A stretch of DNA of 64,000 nt from an uncultured Acidobacteriia bacterium (GCA_903828455.1 CAIKMJ010000027.1:124001-188000); one strand, 5' to 3'; shown: positions 44,264-52,421, counted from the stretch's first letter. Made by a program: numbers and translations. The notes: generated by a model not told the origin, from the letters alone.

Positions 44264-44695
44264 TCAGTGACCGGCCAGTTTGCGGATCTCCACTTTGACG
44301 CGGCGTCGCTTGCTGCGCGTGCAGACGTGTGGCACATACGTGCCGGCCATCGAGAGGCAGCCGCCGCAGAGCAGTGACGCAAACGTGCTGACCAGCAGAC
44401 TCCACAGCGCGATGCCGTTCGATGCGGCGCCCGAGGAGGGCGTGAGATCGCCGGCGCGGAACCAGTTCTCGCCGCGCGTGATCTGCGTGCGGACGTCGGC
44501 AGCCATCAGCGTCTGACTTTGCTCGACGGCCAGCATGTCGGCGCCGGAGACAATATCGATGCCCGGCTCCGGGAACGCCAAAGGGTTCCGGAAGTAGGCT
44601 GCAACACGCATTTTGACGAATGTGTCGCCGACGTGGTCCGCCGAGACAACGCTGCAGCACCCCAGCAGGCCCGCAACGAGCAGGATCGTCTTCAC
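44264..44695 (-). CDS. Possible exported protein with C-terminal membrane segment
   Basis: A 143-codon frame from GTG 44695. An N-terminal signal segment (KTILLVAGLLGCCSVVSA) precedes a short mature part with RVAAYFRNPLAFPEPGIDI, then a C-terminal hydrophobic helix (NGIALWSLLVSTFASLLCGG) and a basic tail CTRSKRRRVKVEIRK. The arrangement signal-body-helix-basic tail resembles a sorting signal, but the PEP residues are 80 residues too early for PEP-CTERM. I do not recognise a family, and the surrounding DNA is extremely GC-rich with open frames everywhere. Confidence 0.4.
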   Translation of the reverse strand: MKTILLVAGLLGCCSVVSADHVGDTFVKMRVAAYFRNPLAFPEPGIDIVSGADMLAVEQSQTLMAADVRTQITRGENWFRAGDLTPSSGAASNGIALWSLLVSTFASLLCGGCLSMAGTYVPHVCTRSKRRRVKVEIRKLAGH

Positions 44696-44901
44696 AGAAT
44701 TTTCGGTCTGCCCAGTCAGTACGGCCAGTACGAAAAATTCGCAGGAAAAAATGCAGTTGTGCCAACTCGGAACGTGAGGCGCCCGGCGTCGCATCTCGCG
44801 TGGCGCGGGCGGTCACGCGATGCGCCCCGAAGCGGCGGTTGCGACGCCGGTGCTCGCGGCCGGGCCGGGTCGCCTGCGCCGTGCGGTGCGCGCGTCGGCG
44901 G

Positions 44902-46161
44902 TCACGCGATGCGCCTCGATGCGTCGATCTTCAAATAGAGAAGAGCCGCAACAATCGACAGGCCGCTGGTAATCAGGAACGGCGAGTTCCAGCCGTAGCG
45001 CGTGGCGGCCCACGTCACGACCGCGGCCGACGTGGCGCCGCCGATATTGCCGAGCATGTTCATCACGGCCGAGACCGAGCCGGCGAAGTCGCCGCCGATA
45101 TCGAGCGGCACCGCCCACGAGACGCCGACGGTCCATTCCAGTCCGAAGAAGGCGAGCGAATAGAACGCCACCGAAACCCCGGGATCGCGGGCCAGAATGG
45201 CGGGGATGGTGGCGGCGGCGGAGAGGATGAAGCCCGCGATCGCGACCCAGCGGCGGGCAAGGTTCACATTGCCGGTGCGCTTCAGCACGAGGTCGGAAAA
45301 CGAGCCGCCGGCCAGATCGCCGAGCGTACCCGCAAACAGCGGCATGCTGGCGTAAAGCCCCATCTTTGCCAGCGTCATGCCGCGCGAATCGTGCAGGTAG
45401 GTGGGGAACCAGTCGTTATAGACGTTGAGGTTGAAGTTGTAGCAGAAGTACATCACGGCGAGGATCCACAGGTTGCCGTGCGAAAGGATGCTGCGCCACG
45501 GGATGTGCGACGAGCGCTTGCGGCCCGACCCGATCAGGTCGCGCTCGGCCTGGTTGCAGCCCGAGTGCTCTTCGGGCGTGTCGCGGTAGTAGAGAAACCA
45601 GGCCACCGACCAGGAAACGCCGAGCACGGCGAACACCCAGAACGCGGCGCGCCAGCCGTAGCGGGCAATGATGATGACGACGAGCGGCGGCGTCAGGGCG
45701 GCGCCGAGGCGCGAGCCGGCGTGGGTGATCCCCTGCGCGAAGCCGCGCTCCACCGGGCGCATCCAGCGGGCGAGCGAGCGGGTGGCGATGGGGAAGGCGC
45801 CGGATTCGCCAAGTCCAAAGAAAACCTGCACGACCAGCATGGAGACAGCGCTCCACGCCATCGCCGTAAAGCCCGTGAAGAGGCTCCACCAGGCGACGAT
45901 CGCGGCGAGGGCGCGCCGCGCGCCAAAGCGGTCGCCGAGCCAGCCGCCCGGAATCTGGAAGAGGGCGTAGGCGAGGCGGAAGGAGAAGGTGATCCAGCCC
46001 ATCATGACGAGCGAAATGCCGAGTTCGTCGCGGATCACCGGGCGGGCGACGGCGAGGATCTGCCGGTCCATGTAAGTGATGGCGTAGGCGGCGACGGTGA
46101 GGCCGAGGACGACGTAGCGGGCTCGGGTGGGGCGGGTTGCGGTCGGCGTCGGCATCGGCAT
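44902..46161 (-). CDS. MFS transporter, anion:cation symporter (ExuT-like)
   Basis: A 419-residue 12-helix transporter. RARYVVLGLTVAAYAITYMDRQILAVARP and GWITFSFRLAYALFQIPGGWLGDRFGARR contain the ACS-family helix 1 aspartate/arginine and the MFS A-motif. RSLARWMRPVERGFAQGI and GSRLGAALTPPLVVIII are the helix 4-5 signature of hexuronate and related organic-anion symporters. Likely substrates are sugar acids such as hexuronates or galactonate. I use ATG 46161; ATG 46155 and 46203 are alternatives. Downstream of a terminator, so it has its own promoter. Confidence 0.85.
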   Translation of the reverse strand: MPMPTPTATRPTRARYVVLGLTVAAYAITYMDRQILAVARPVIRDELGISLVMMGWITFSFRLAYALFQIPGGWLGDRFGARRALAAIVAWWSLFTGFTAMAWSAVSMLVVQVFFGLGESGAFPIATRSLARWMRPVERGFAQGITHAGSRLGAALTPPLVVIIIARYGWRAAFWVFAVLGVSWSVAWFLYYRDTPEEHSGCNQAERDLIGSGRKRSSHIPWRSILSHGNLWILAVMYFCYNFNLNVYNDWFPTYLHDSRGMTLAKMGLYASMPLFAGTLGDLAGGSFSDLVLKRTGNVNLARRWVAIAGFILSAAATIPAILARDPGVSVAFYSLAFFGLEWTVGVSWAVPLDIGGDFAGSVSAVMNMLGNIGGATSAAVVTWAATRYGWNSPFLITSGLSIVAALLYLKIDASRRIA

Positions 46162-46205
46162 CTTGTTCGGGTCGTCGTGGATTGTTGTCAGTATGCTGAG
46201 CAATA

Positions 46206-46235
46206 AAAAAGGCTACCCGTGTCGGCGGATAGCCT
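46206..46235 (-). terminator. Intrinsic terminator of the 91-residue protein gene
   Basis: Minus-strand stem AGGCTATCCG/CGGGTAGCCT (10 bp, one T-G pair), loop CCGACA, then TTTTTTATT. Confidence 0.9.
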
Positions 46236-46288
46236 GAGGTTTCGATATTCTATCAGCGCCGCGCCGCAATGAGGCGGGGCTGGTTCGG

Positions 46289-46564
46289 TTACTGGATAAA
46301 GCCTACCGGCTCCAGACAGAAATGCGAGTCGAAGCGCTGCTCGATCAGGCTCGCGGTATGCACGATTGCGTCCGAAAAGCCGATGTCCGACACCGGGATG
46401 CCGAGCAGTTCGCCGCTCTGCTTGTCGAACTCGACGATGCGAAAGCGGAGCGTGGCGGGATCGAGGGCGCCCGCGCCAATGGCTTCGGCGCGCATGGCCG
46501 CAATGTCCGGACTCGCCGCGATGTCCGGCATGGCCGCTTCGGAAGATTGGTGCGCAGCGTTCAT
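46289..46564 (-). CDS. Small protein of unknown function
   Basis: A 91-residue protein without signal peptide. The N-terminal 35 residues are alanine/proline-rich and probably disordered (SSEAAMPDIAASPDIAAMRAEA); the C-terminal half is a small alpha/beta segment (LRFRIVEFDKQSGELLGIPVSDIGFSDAIVHTASLIEQRF). It looks real: it ends 54 nt before a strong terminator on the same strand, and an AT-rich box (CTATAGATAT) lies immediately before its ATG. No family recognised. Confidence 0.6.
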   Translation of the reverse strand: MNAAHQSSEAAMPDIAASPDIAAMRAEAIGAGALDPATLRFRIVEFDKQSGELLGIPVSDIGFSDAIVHTASLIEQRFDSHFCLEPVGFIQ

Positions 46565-46641
46565 ATATCTATAGTTGCTCGGCGACGCCTTTACGTTTCA
46601 TGCAATTCTCTTATCGGTTGTATGCGGGAAATGTATTAGAG

Positions 46642-47286
46642 CTACTCGATATGGGCCGACTTGATGAAGTCCAGCTTGGGGAAGAACTGTTCCAGATAGG
46701 CGTTGCCCTGGCTCGTGATCGAGCCCTGGTCGGGCTGTTCGCCGTACTGAGACGTGATCTTATCGATGTTTTCCATGCCGCTCACGACTTTGCCGAAGGG
46801 CGCGAAGCGCTGGGCGTCGAGGCGCGAGCCGTTATCGACGAGGTTGATAAACAGCTGCTCGGTGCGCGAGTTGGGCATGCCGGTGGCGGCGAAGACCAGC
46901 GTGCCGCGGGCGTTGGTCTGCTTGACCGGGTCGTCCTGAATGGGCACGTTCCAGGCGGCGCTCATGGCCGGGTTGGCGGCGAGGCCGAACTGGACCACAA
47001 AGCCGGGAACCACGCGGAAGAAGCGCGCGCCGTCGAAATATTTGGCTTTCACCAGATTGTAGAAACGGTCCGCGCCGATGGGGGCGTCCGAGCGGGTGAT
47101 TTCCAGAACCACGGGGCCGGTGGAAAGTTCCATGGCGACGCGGTAGGTATCGGGGGCCTTTTCGCTGGTGGGCCCGGCGGGAGCGGGGGCGGCGGCGGGT
47201 TGCTGGCCTTCCGCGGTTTTGGTGGACGTCGAGCAGCCGATGAGAACGAACGCGGCTGTGGCAATCAGCGAGAGACGGGTCATCAA
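46642..47286 (-). CDS. Cyclophilin-type peptidyl-prolyl isomerase, lipoprotein
   Basis: A 214-residue PPIase that catalyses cis-trans isomerisation of proline bonds. A lipobox VLIGC at residues 14-18 predicts a lipid-anchored periplasmic protein; a proline/alanine linker follows (about 20-45). The cyclophilin domain reads VVLEITRSDAPIGADRFYNLVKAKYFDGARFFRVVPGFVVQFGLA, with FFRV and the RTEQLFINL segment equivalent to the catalytic region. The tryptophan that binds cyclosporin is absent, as in most bacterial forms. Probably assists outer-membrane or exported protein folding. Confidence 0.9.
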   Translation of the reverse strand: MMTRLSLIATAAFVLIGCSTSTKTAEGQQPAAAPAPAGPTSEKAPDTYRVAMELSTGPVVLEITRSDAPIGADRFYNLVKAKYFDGARFFRVVPGFVVQFGLAANPAMSAAWNVPIQDDPVKQTNARGTLVFAATGMPNSRTEQLFINLVDNGSRLDAQRFAPFGKVVSGMENIDKITSQYGEQPDQGSITSQGNAYLEQFFPKLDFIKSAHIE

Positions 47287-48194
47287 AGTTTTAGCTCCTC
47301 AGAGAAAGAAGTTGGTTGTGGTCCGGGCCGGCACCCGGCGCCGGCGGATGGCCGGAGCGCGCCGGCGGGAAGCCGGGGACGAGGTCTTCGAGTTTGGCGA
47401 AAGGCTTCCGGAACAAGATAATTTTATCATCCGGGCGCGCGCGGGCAGAGCAGCGGCCGGGCGGGTGAAATGCGGCTGGATCCGGCGGGGTTTCTGCTGG
47501 CCAACCGGGCGCCCGCGGGCGGGCGGATCGGGGATTTTGTGCAACCTGGCGACGCCCGGACGGCTGGTAGCCCGCCGCGGGCCGGAATCGCGGCAGACCC
47601 GGATCGTGAGAATCGCTGTTGGGGATTTTGAAAAAACGAAGCCAATCGAGGCGGTAGCGGCTTCTCTCATTGAGCACGGCTCCGCGGCGCGGCGTTCAGG
47701 CATGCGCGCCGAACAGAAACTACGCTTGTCGATCTGAAGCCGCAATGCCGGTTGCGTTCGAACTGCGCTGCGCGCCCGATGAGTGGGCGGCATGAGTCCG
47801 GCTGCGACGATTGGCCTCGCGGTGCTCATCAGGTCTGATCCTTTCGGCATAGCTGTTCCTGTCACACACCAGTAGCACGGCGATACGGCGCTGCAGCGGC
47901 GTTGCGCGCGTAAGTGCTTGTTACGGTTGCGGTAATAAATCGCAGGTTACGGAACCGGAGGCGGCGATGGCTATTTCAGGTTTGATGCGGCAATACGCGA
48001 GATCTAGGAATTATCTGATTGTCGAAAGACATAATCCGTTGCAAAATGAACAAAACAAAATGCTGGCGTGGACACCCGTAGCAGGTGTGTCGCGTTGCGA
48101 TCGGAACACTTGGGCGTTTCCGGTCGGTGGCTGTTTGTGCCGACAACGCTGTTCGGCAAAGTGGTGTGCCATGAGCGCCAGGAGGAGGCAGGGA
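47287..48194. other. Intergenic region, mostly non-coding
   Basis: No gene is supported over about 900 nt, apart from an optional N-terminal extension of the PEP-CTERM gene from ATG 47967 (preceded by GGAGG). It holds one inverted copy of the TTCGTTTTTTCAAA repeat at 47627-47640. Confidence 0.5.
47627..47640 (-). repeat. Dispersed repeat copy, TTCGTTTTTTCAAA
   Basis: Minus-strand match to the 14-mer found twice near 1.7 kb, again preceded by GGC. Confidence 0.6.
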
Positions 48195-48743
48195 ATGAGG
48201 AATATTTTGAGGACGCTGGCCGGAGTCGCGATTTTGGCCGCCGCTATGGCGGGGACGAGCGCGGCGGAGGTGGTGAGTTTTTCGTTTTCCAACAATAACG
48301 GCAACATCGACGGCGTGGTGAACGGAACGCTGACGCTGCCGACGGCATGCGATACCGGGTGTACGGCGCAGTCCGTCACGGATGTTGTGCTCACATCGTT
48401 CCCGGCCGGACTCAACAGCCCCTATGGCGCCGCGCCTTTGGATCTCTTTACGCTGTTTTCGACCCACTACTTCAATTCCATAACGACGAACAGCTCAGGA
48501 GCCGTCACGGCCATCGATCTGGCTATTGGCGGACCCGGTGGCAATAACTACCTGGATCTGAACTACCAGGCGATCCATAACAAGTTGGTCCTCGAAACAT
48601 CCGGCAGTGACAATACATCGAATTCTGGCGGGTTCAGCGGAGTCACATACACGGTCGTGTCGCCGGAACCGGGGACGTGGCTGATGCTGGGGACCGGGCT
48701 GGCCGCGATGGTGGAAGTGAAGCGGCGGCGGGCGATGCGCTAG
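48195..48743 (+). CDS. PEP-CTERM sorting-domain exoprotein
   Basis: A 182-residue exported protein. Signal peptide MRNILRTLAGVAILAAAMAGTSAAE; beta-rich body (VVSFSFSNNNGNIDGVVNGTLTL) with a conserved-looking CDTGC; C-terminus SPEPGTWLMLGTGLAAMVEVKRRRA, a complete PEP motif, helix and basic tail for exosortase sorting. I start at ATG 48195, preceded by a GGAGGAGG-type ribosome binding site; an in-frame ATG at 47967 also has GGAGG and would add 76 residues ahead of the signal peptide. Followed by an intrinsic terminator. Function in matrix or surface is inferred. Confidence 0.85.
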   Translation: MRNILRTLAGVAILAAAMAGTSAAEVVSFSFSNNNGNIDGVVNGTLTLPTACDTGCTAQSVTDVVLTSFPAGLNSPYGAAPLDLFTLFSTHYFNSITTNSSGAVTAIDLAIGGPGGNNYLDLNYQAIHNKLVLETSGSDNTSNSGGFSGVTYTVVSPEPGTWLMLGTGLAAMVEVKRRRAMR

Positions 48744-48779
48744 CGCGCCGGCTCGGCAGCGGAGTTCGAATTTTTAAAA

Positions 48780-48816
48780 CGCCTCGCCGGAGGAATTCGG
48801 CGGGGCGTTTTTCTTT
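48780..48816 (+). terminator. Intrinsic terminator of the PEP-CTERM gene
   Basis: Stem CGCCTCGCCG/CGGCGGGGCG (10 bp, one T-G pair) and 8-nt loop, then TTTTTCTTTT. Confidence 0.9.
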
Positions 48817-48827
48817 TGCCGGCCTGG

Positions 48828-48833
48828 TAAACT
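48828..48833 (+). promoter_or_regulatory. Predicted -10 box, leaderless
   Basis: TAAACT ends 7 nt before ATG 48841, giving a predicted leader of about 1 nt. Confidence 0.5.
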
Positions 48834-48840
48834 TTACGGC

Positions 48841-49062
48841 ATGAAGAGCGCAATGATGCGGGCAGCGATTGAGGTCGGGTTTATTGTCTTCCTTTTCTAC
48901 TCGAATCTGCTGATGGGAGAGTACGAGCGGAGCGGGCGCGCCCACGAAATGGGCCTGGCGTGGGCGGTGGCCGATATGGTGACGCCGGAGAGCCTGATAA
49001 TTGGCGTGGGCGCGGGGCTGATCGGTTACGTGGTGGTGGAGTTTCTGCGGGGCAAGCTGTAA
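48841..49062 (+). CDS. Small two-helix membrane protein
   Basis: A 73-residue protein with two hydrophobic segments (AAIEVGFIVFLFYSNLLMG, residues 8-26; ESLIIGVGAGLIGYVVVEFL, 50-69) separated by a charged loop (EYERSGRAHEMG), so both ends lie on the same side of the membrane. No family recognised. It has its own -10 box straight after a terminator, and ends 11 nt before the convergent gene. Confidence 0.6.
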   Translation: MKSAMMRAAIEVGFIVFLFYSNLLMGEYERSGRAHEMGLAWAVADMVTPESLIIGVGAGLIGYVVVEFLRGKL

Positions 49063-49073
49063 AGCCGGCGGAC

Positions 49074-49487
49074 TTATTTGGCTCTCATCCGGTTGTTCCG
49101 CGGATTGTGCTCCACTTCGGCAAGGCCGAGCGCTTCCAGCACCGGCGGGAGGTACATGCCAAAGCGTCCGCGGAGCCCCTTTTTGATCCCGTACCAGCCC
49201 CCGATGGGGTTGTCGGCGGAGCGGCCCCAGGCCTCCACGGTGCCGGGAGCGGCGGGCTTTTGCTCGTCGGCGCTGCCGAGCGGGAGCCAGTCGCCGTGGG
49301 CGAGGAGCATTCGGTGGAGATCGTCGATGGCGCTCAGGTGATAGTGGAGGACGGTTTTGCCGACCGTGACCACGAGCACCGGCGGCGAAGCGGAGGCGTC
49401 GCGAAAGGCTTCGAAGGCGGAAGAGCCGGGCGGAGTTGTCAGCTTCCAGGGGTTGGCTTTGGTGCCGGCTGAAGCGGAAGTGGCCAT
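49074..49487 (-). CDS. Conserved cytosolic protein of unknown function
   Basis: A 137-residue protein whose C-terminal two-thirds looks strongly conserved: VLVVTVGKTVLHYHLSAIDDLHRML, LPLGSADEQKPAAPGTVEAWGRS and NPIGGWYGIKKGLRGRFGMY, ending EVEHNPRNNRMRAK. I have seen this pattern in hypothetical proteins of soil and acid-tolerant bacteria but know no function. ATG 49487 is favoured because minus-strand TATAAA (49498-49493) would start transcription there; ATG 49493 is two codons upstream. Convergent with the small membrane gene. Confidence 0.7.
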   Translation of the reverse strand: MATSASAGTKANPWKLTTPPGSSAFEAFRDASASPPVLVVTVGKTVLHYHLSAIDDLHRMLLAHGDWLPLGSADEQKPAAPGTVEAWGRSADNPIGGWYGIKKGLRGRFGMYLPPVLEALGLAEVEHNPRNNRMRAK

Positions 49488-49533
49488 GAACATTTATACG
49501 CCGGGCGTTTGGAGCGTGTCGAGCGGCGGCCGG

Positions 49534-49561
49534 TTTTAATCATTAAAATTTGCAACGTTGC
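49534..49561 (+). promoter_or_regulatory. Two adjacent palindromes upstream of a PEP-CTERM gene
   Basis: TTTTAAT-C-ATTAAAA (49534-49548, perfect) is followed 3 nt later by GCAACGTTGC (49552-49561, perfect). They lie 38 bp before the GTG start and look like protein-binding sites. Confidence 0.5.
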
Positions 49562-49598
49562 GAGAGGGCATAGCACTAAATGCGCGGAGGTAAACGGT

Positions 49599-50375
49599 GT
49601 GACAAAACGATTCGTACCGATTTACGGCCTGTATCTGGCGGCGCTGGTGCTTTTAAGTCAGCCACAACAGGCCAAGGCGATGTCGATATCGATTGTGGAG
49701 TGTTCGGTGGCGCAATTTGTCTGCCCGAACGGGAATATTATCGGAGCGGCAGTCAACGTAAATGATTTTTTGCAGGATAACGACGCGGGGCTGAATGCCA
49801 ATCTGGCGGTGGGTGGCTTCACGCTGCCGCTGACGGGAACGGCGACCAACACAAACGGAATCTTCATCAGCCTGACCGGGACCGGGACGGCAACTTCACC
49901 GGCGGGTCTGGCGGCGGAGACGTGGATCGACGTGACCGTGACGCAGACGTACAACATGAATCCGGGCATCGTGGGGTTGATCGGCGCGGCGGTGGATTTC
50001 AATCAGGGCAACTGCAACGCGGCGGCGGTGGCGGCGGATAGTTCGGTGCAGGCCACGCTGTCGGTAAACGGCACGCTGCTGCCGGTGCTGGGTGCGGCGG
50101 GCAACGGGCTCGGCATCGGAACGTGCGCGACGGCCGTGCCGAATGCGGGCGGCGGCGGAACTTTCAATCTGGCGGGAGGGCCGGTGTTCGGCATCATCCC
50201 GGGGCAGATTACGCTGACCGGCCTTGCGCAGTTCGACTTCAAACCGGCGGCGGGGGCGCAGACGATCGACGTGCCCTATGGCGAATCGGATACGGCGCCG
50301 GAGCCGGGCACATGGCTGCTGATGGGTTCGGGCGGCGTGATGCTCGGGCTGGTGCGGAGGAAGAGGAGGGCGTAG
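49599..50375 (+). CDS. PEP-CTERM sorting-domain exoprotein
   Basis: A 258-residue exported protein with signal peptide (VPIYGLYLAALVLLSQPQQAKA), a long beta-rich body containing paired cysteines (VECSVAQFVCPNG; NQGNCNAAA; GIGTCATAV), and C-terminus APEPGTWLLMGSGGVMLGLVRRKRRA, a complete PEP-CTERM. The GTG start at 49599 has an ideal GGAGG at 49586-49590. Function unknown; probably part of an extracellular matrix. Immediately after the stop lies a seven-unit repeat array. Confidence 0.85.
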   Translation: MTKRFVPIYGLYLAALVLLSQPQQAKAMSISIVECSVAQFVCPNGNIIGAAVNVNDFLQDNDAGLNANLAVGGFTLPLTGTATNTNGIFISLTGTGTATSPAGLAAETWIDVTVTQTYNMNPGIVGLIGAAVDFNQGNCNAAAVAADSSVQATLSVNGTLLPVLGAAGNGLGIGTCATAVPNAGGGGTFNLAGGPVFGIIPGQITLTGLAQFDFKPAAGAQTIDVPYGESDTAPEPGTWLLMGSGGVMLGLVRRKRRA

Positions 50376-50379
50376 CAAG

Positions 50380-50490
50380 AGCGCCGAGCAAATCGGAGCG
50401 CCGCGCAAATCGGAGCGCCGAGCAAATCGGAGCGGAGCCAATCGGAGCGGCGTCGATCGGAGCCGCGCCAATCGCAGCCGCGTCCATCGG
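50380..50490 (+). repeat. 17/15-bp tandem array after a PEP-CTERM gene
   Basis: Seven units: three of 17 bp (AGCGCCGAGCAAATCGG) and then four of 15 bp (AGCGGAGCCAATCGG and variants). It starts 5 nt after the TAG stop. Confidence 0.88.
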
Positions 50491-50566
50491 AGAGCAGCCG
50501 GGGCCGCAACGGGACGACGTTCGTTCCGCGCGGCCCCGACTTGCGTTTGACGGGATTCGCGGTGTT

Positions 50567-50630
50567 GCGAGAAGTAAAACCGGCGAGTAGTAAAACGGGC
50601 GAGAAGTAAAACCGGCGAGAAGTAAAACCG
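50567..50630 (+). repeat. 16-bp tandem array before the PLC-like gene
   Basis: Four units of GCGAGAAGTAAAACCG at 50567, 50583, 50599 and 50615, with exact 16-bp period; partial fifth unit follows. Each unit carries a TAA. Confidence 0.9.
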
Positions 50631-50719
50631 GTCGCAAGTCAAATATGTGACAGAATAGCGGCACCCGAATTGTCGGGAATAATCCGCCATAAGCGGGGAA
50701 GAAAAACGGGAGTTCGGCA

Positions 50720-51895
50720 ATGCCCCAAAATAATCGCGTGAGTTTCCCACGGAGCCGGTCCCTTTCCCCGCGCGGCTCGCTGGCGGCGGCCGCGGCGACG
50801 GCCGCGGTGATGGCCATGCTGCTGCCAGGGAGCGGTTGGTCGTATAAGGTGTCGCCAATGGGAACCGACGTGGATCAAAAGGTAGAGGCGAAAAGTTTGC
50901 CCTGGTTCAACCAGACGGTGGACAAACTCGCGTTGGCGGGGCTGGAGATTTTCAGCCGTCTGGCCGTACACGAAGAAATTACCCGGCGGGCATTCGATTG
51001 CGCCACCGCGCCCGGGCTGTGCCGGACCGAGGGAAGCAGCTACGCCGGGCCCTACACCATGGCCGGCGTGCGTTGGAACGACGATCCGCCATTCCAGATG
51101 CAGAAGCAGGAAGCGGCCGGCACACCGTGCGTCGCCGTGGTTGTGGATAAGCAAACCGGAATGGAAAGGCCGATGACCATCCGGTTCACGACACAGCCGC
51201 TTTGCTGGGACCATCTTTTTCGCGAGGCGCAGAAAAGTGTGGCGGCGGGCAACGCGCCGGATGCCGCCCACCACGCGGTGCTGATGGCTCGGTCGCACTA
51301 CGGAGACCTGCAGTTTCTGCATGCGATGGCGTCGCAGGACGGAGAGCCGGCGGGCGAGACGCGGGACAAGATCCTGATGTGGGCAGAGTTTACGTGGAAG
51401 GTTTACAATCGCGACTTTTTTCTCAATACACTCTTGCCCTCGGTGAATATTGCCGGATTCGAAAAATATTTTGGCGTCGCCGGCAAGGATGTGCAGAGTT
51501 TGTTCGCGCTGGGGAGTCCGAATCTCAGGCCGTTTGTCGATCAGGTGGCCTTCGGCAGTCTGCTCCATATGGTGGAAGATAGTTTTGCGGCGGGACACAC
51601 CGAGCGGCTCCCGGAAGAGCGGACCTGTGCCGAAGCGGGCGGGCTCGGAGTTCCCGGGAGAGTTCAGGAATACCATTCGTACGCGCATCAGGATCCGAAA
51701 AAGCATGGGCGTGAAGACGAGCGAAATGCGTATGTGGGCCACGCCGCGCCGGTCGATGAGGTGGGCCAGGCGTTGCTGCAGTATCGGCTGAAGTATGCGA
51801 AGTGGGAAGAGGTCCGCCCTTATCTGGCTTGCGTGTTTCAGCCGGTGGATCCAAATACAAAAGCCACGCCGGGAGCGGAGTTCCGCCGGGACTGA
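50720..51895 (+). CDS. Secreted phospholipase C/S1-P1 nuclease-like protein
   Basis: A 391-residue exported protein with a basic N-terminus and signal helix (SLAAAAATAAVMAMLLPG, residues 20-37). Metal-ligand style residues lie in order: VHEEITRRAFD (H84), W119-N-D, RSHYGDLQFLHAM (H193, D196, H201) and LLHMVEDSFAAGHTER (H283-xxx-D287-x5-H293). The last matches the HxxxD...H core of zinc-dependent phospholipase C and S1/P1 nucleases, and an N-terminal H/E plus W/D fits the trinuclear zinc site. No previously described subfamily is recognised. The repeats upstream are unusual for a promoter region. Confidence 0.55.
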   Translation: MPQNNRVSFPRSRSLSPRGSLAAAAATAAVMAMLLPGSGWSYKVSPMGTDVDQKVEAKSLPWFNQTVDKLALAGLEIFSRLAVHEEITRRAFDCATAPGLCRTEGSSYAGPYTMAGVRWNDDPPFQMQKQEAAGTPCVAVVVDKQTGMERPMTIRFTTQPLCWDHLFREAQKSVAAGNAPDAAHHAVLMARSHYGDLQFLHAMASQDGEPAGETRDKILMWAEFTWKVYNRDFFLNTLLPSVNIAGFEKYFGVAGKDVQSLFALGSPNLRPFVDQVAFGSLLHMVEDSFAAGHTERLPEERTCAEAGGLGVPGRVQEYHSYAHQDPKKHGREDERNAYVGHAAPVDEVGQALLQYRLKYAKWEEVRPYLACVFQPVDPNTKATPGAEFRRD

Positions 51896-51943
51896 CGTGG
51901 TGGCGGCGCAGCGCCGCGCGGCCATGGGAAAATCGGCGTAAAG

Positions 51944-52336
51944 ATGGCCGATTACAAAATTGGTGCGGTGCACGAGCAACTGGTGGTGGTGGGCGATGAG
52001 AGCGCGATCACGTTTCTCGGGCCGGAGGGGCCGCGCGTGCTGTCCACGCCGCAGATGATCCTGCATATGGAGCGGGCCGCGCGGACGCTGTTGCTGCCCA
52101 TGCTCGACGAAGGCTTCCAGTCCGTGGGGACACACGTGAACGTGGCGCACAAGGCGGCGGCGCCGATGGGGGCGCGCGTGTCGGTGACGGCAGAGCTGCT
52201 GTCGGTGAGCGAAAACGGGCGCGCCGAGTTTCGCGTGGCGGCGCGAATGGGCGCGAAGGTTGTGGGCGAAGGAATGCACCAGCGGGCCATCATCCACATC
52301 CGGCAGTTCGGGGAGAAAGTGGCGGAATCCGCGTAA
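51944..52336 (+). CDS. Hotdog thioesterase, fluoroacetyl-CoA thioesterase-like
   Basis: A 130-residue FlK-type hotdog protein. It has STPQMILHMERAARTLLLPMLDEGFQSVGTHVNVAHKAAAPMGARVSVTAELLSV, with the long helix and the threonine/glutamate/histidine region (THVNVAHKA) in the FlK position. These enzymes hydrolyse acyl-CoA thioesters, only rarely fluoroacetyl-CoA; a general acyl-CoA housekeeping role is likely. 48 bp after the PLC-like gene, same strand. Its stop is followed by a 13-bp repeat. Confidence 0.85.
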   Translation: MADYKIGAVHEQLVVVGDESAITFLGPEGPRVLSTPQMILHMERAARTLLLPMLDEGFQSVGTHVNVAHKAAAPMGARVSVTAELLSVSENGRAEFRVAARMGAKVVGEGMHQRAIIHIRQFGEKVAESA

Positions 52337-52350
52337 CGCGGCCGGCCGGC

Positions 52351-52389
52351 TAAACTGGCGGCGCAAACCGGCGGCGTAAATCGGCGGCG
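52351..52389 (+). repeat. 13-bp tandem repeat after the thioesterase gene
   Basis: Three 13-bp units of TAAACTGGCGGCG type at 52351, 52364 and 52377; TAAACTGGGG recurs at 52401 as the probable -10 region of the next gene. Confidence 0.8.
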
Positions 52390-52421
52390 GCGAACGCTGC
52401 TAAACTGGGGTTTCCAAATCT

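Noticed and set aside
44620-46206. 528-codon plus-strand frame across the MFS gene
   Set aside because: Shadow of the minus-strand transporter; composition is R/G/A/E-rich without structure.
50380-50630. CRISPR-like repeat array
   Set aside because: Units are directly adjacent without spacers and no cas genes are near.
50639-52366. 575-codon minus-strand frame
   Set aside because: Antisense to the PLC-like and thioesterase genes, both of which have ribosome sites or domain support.
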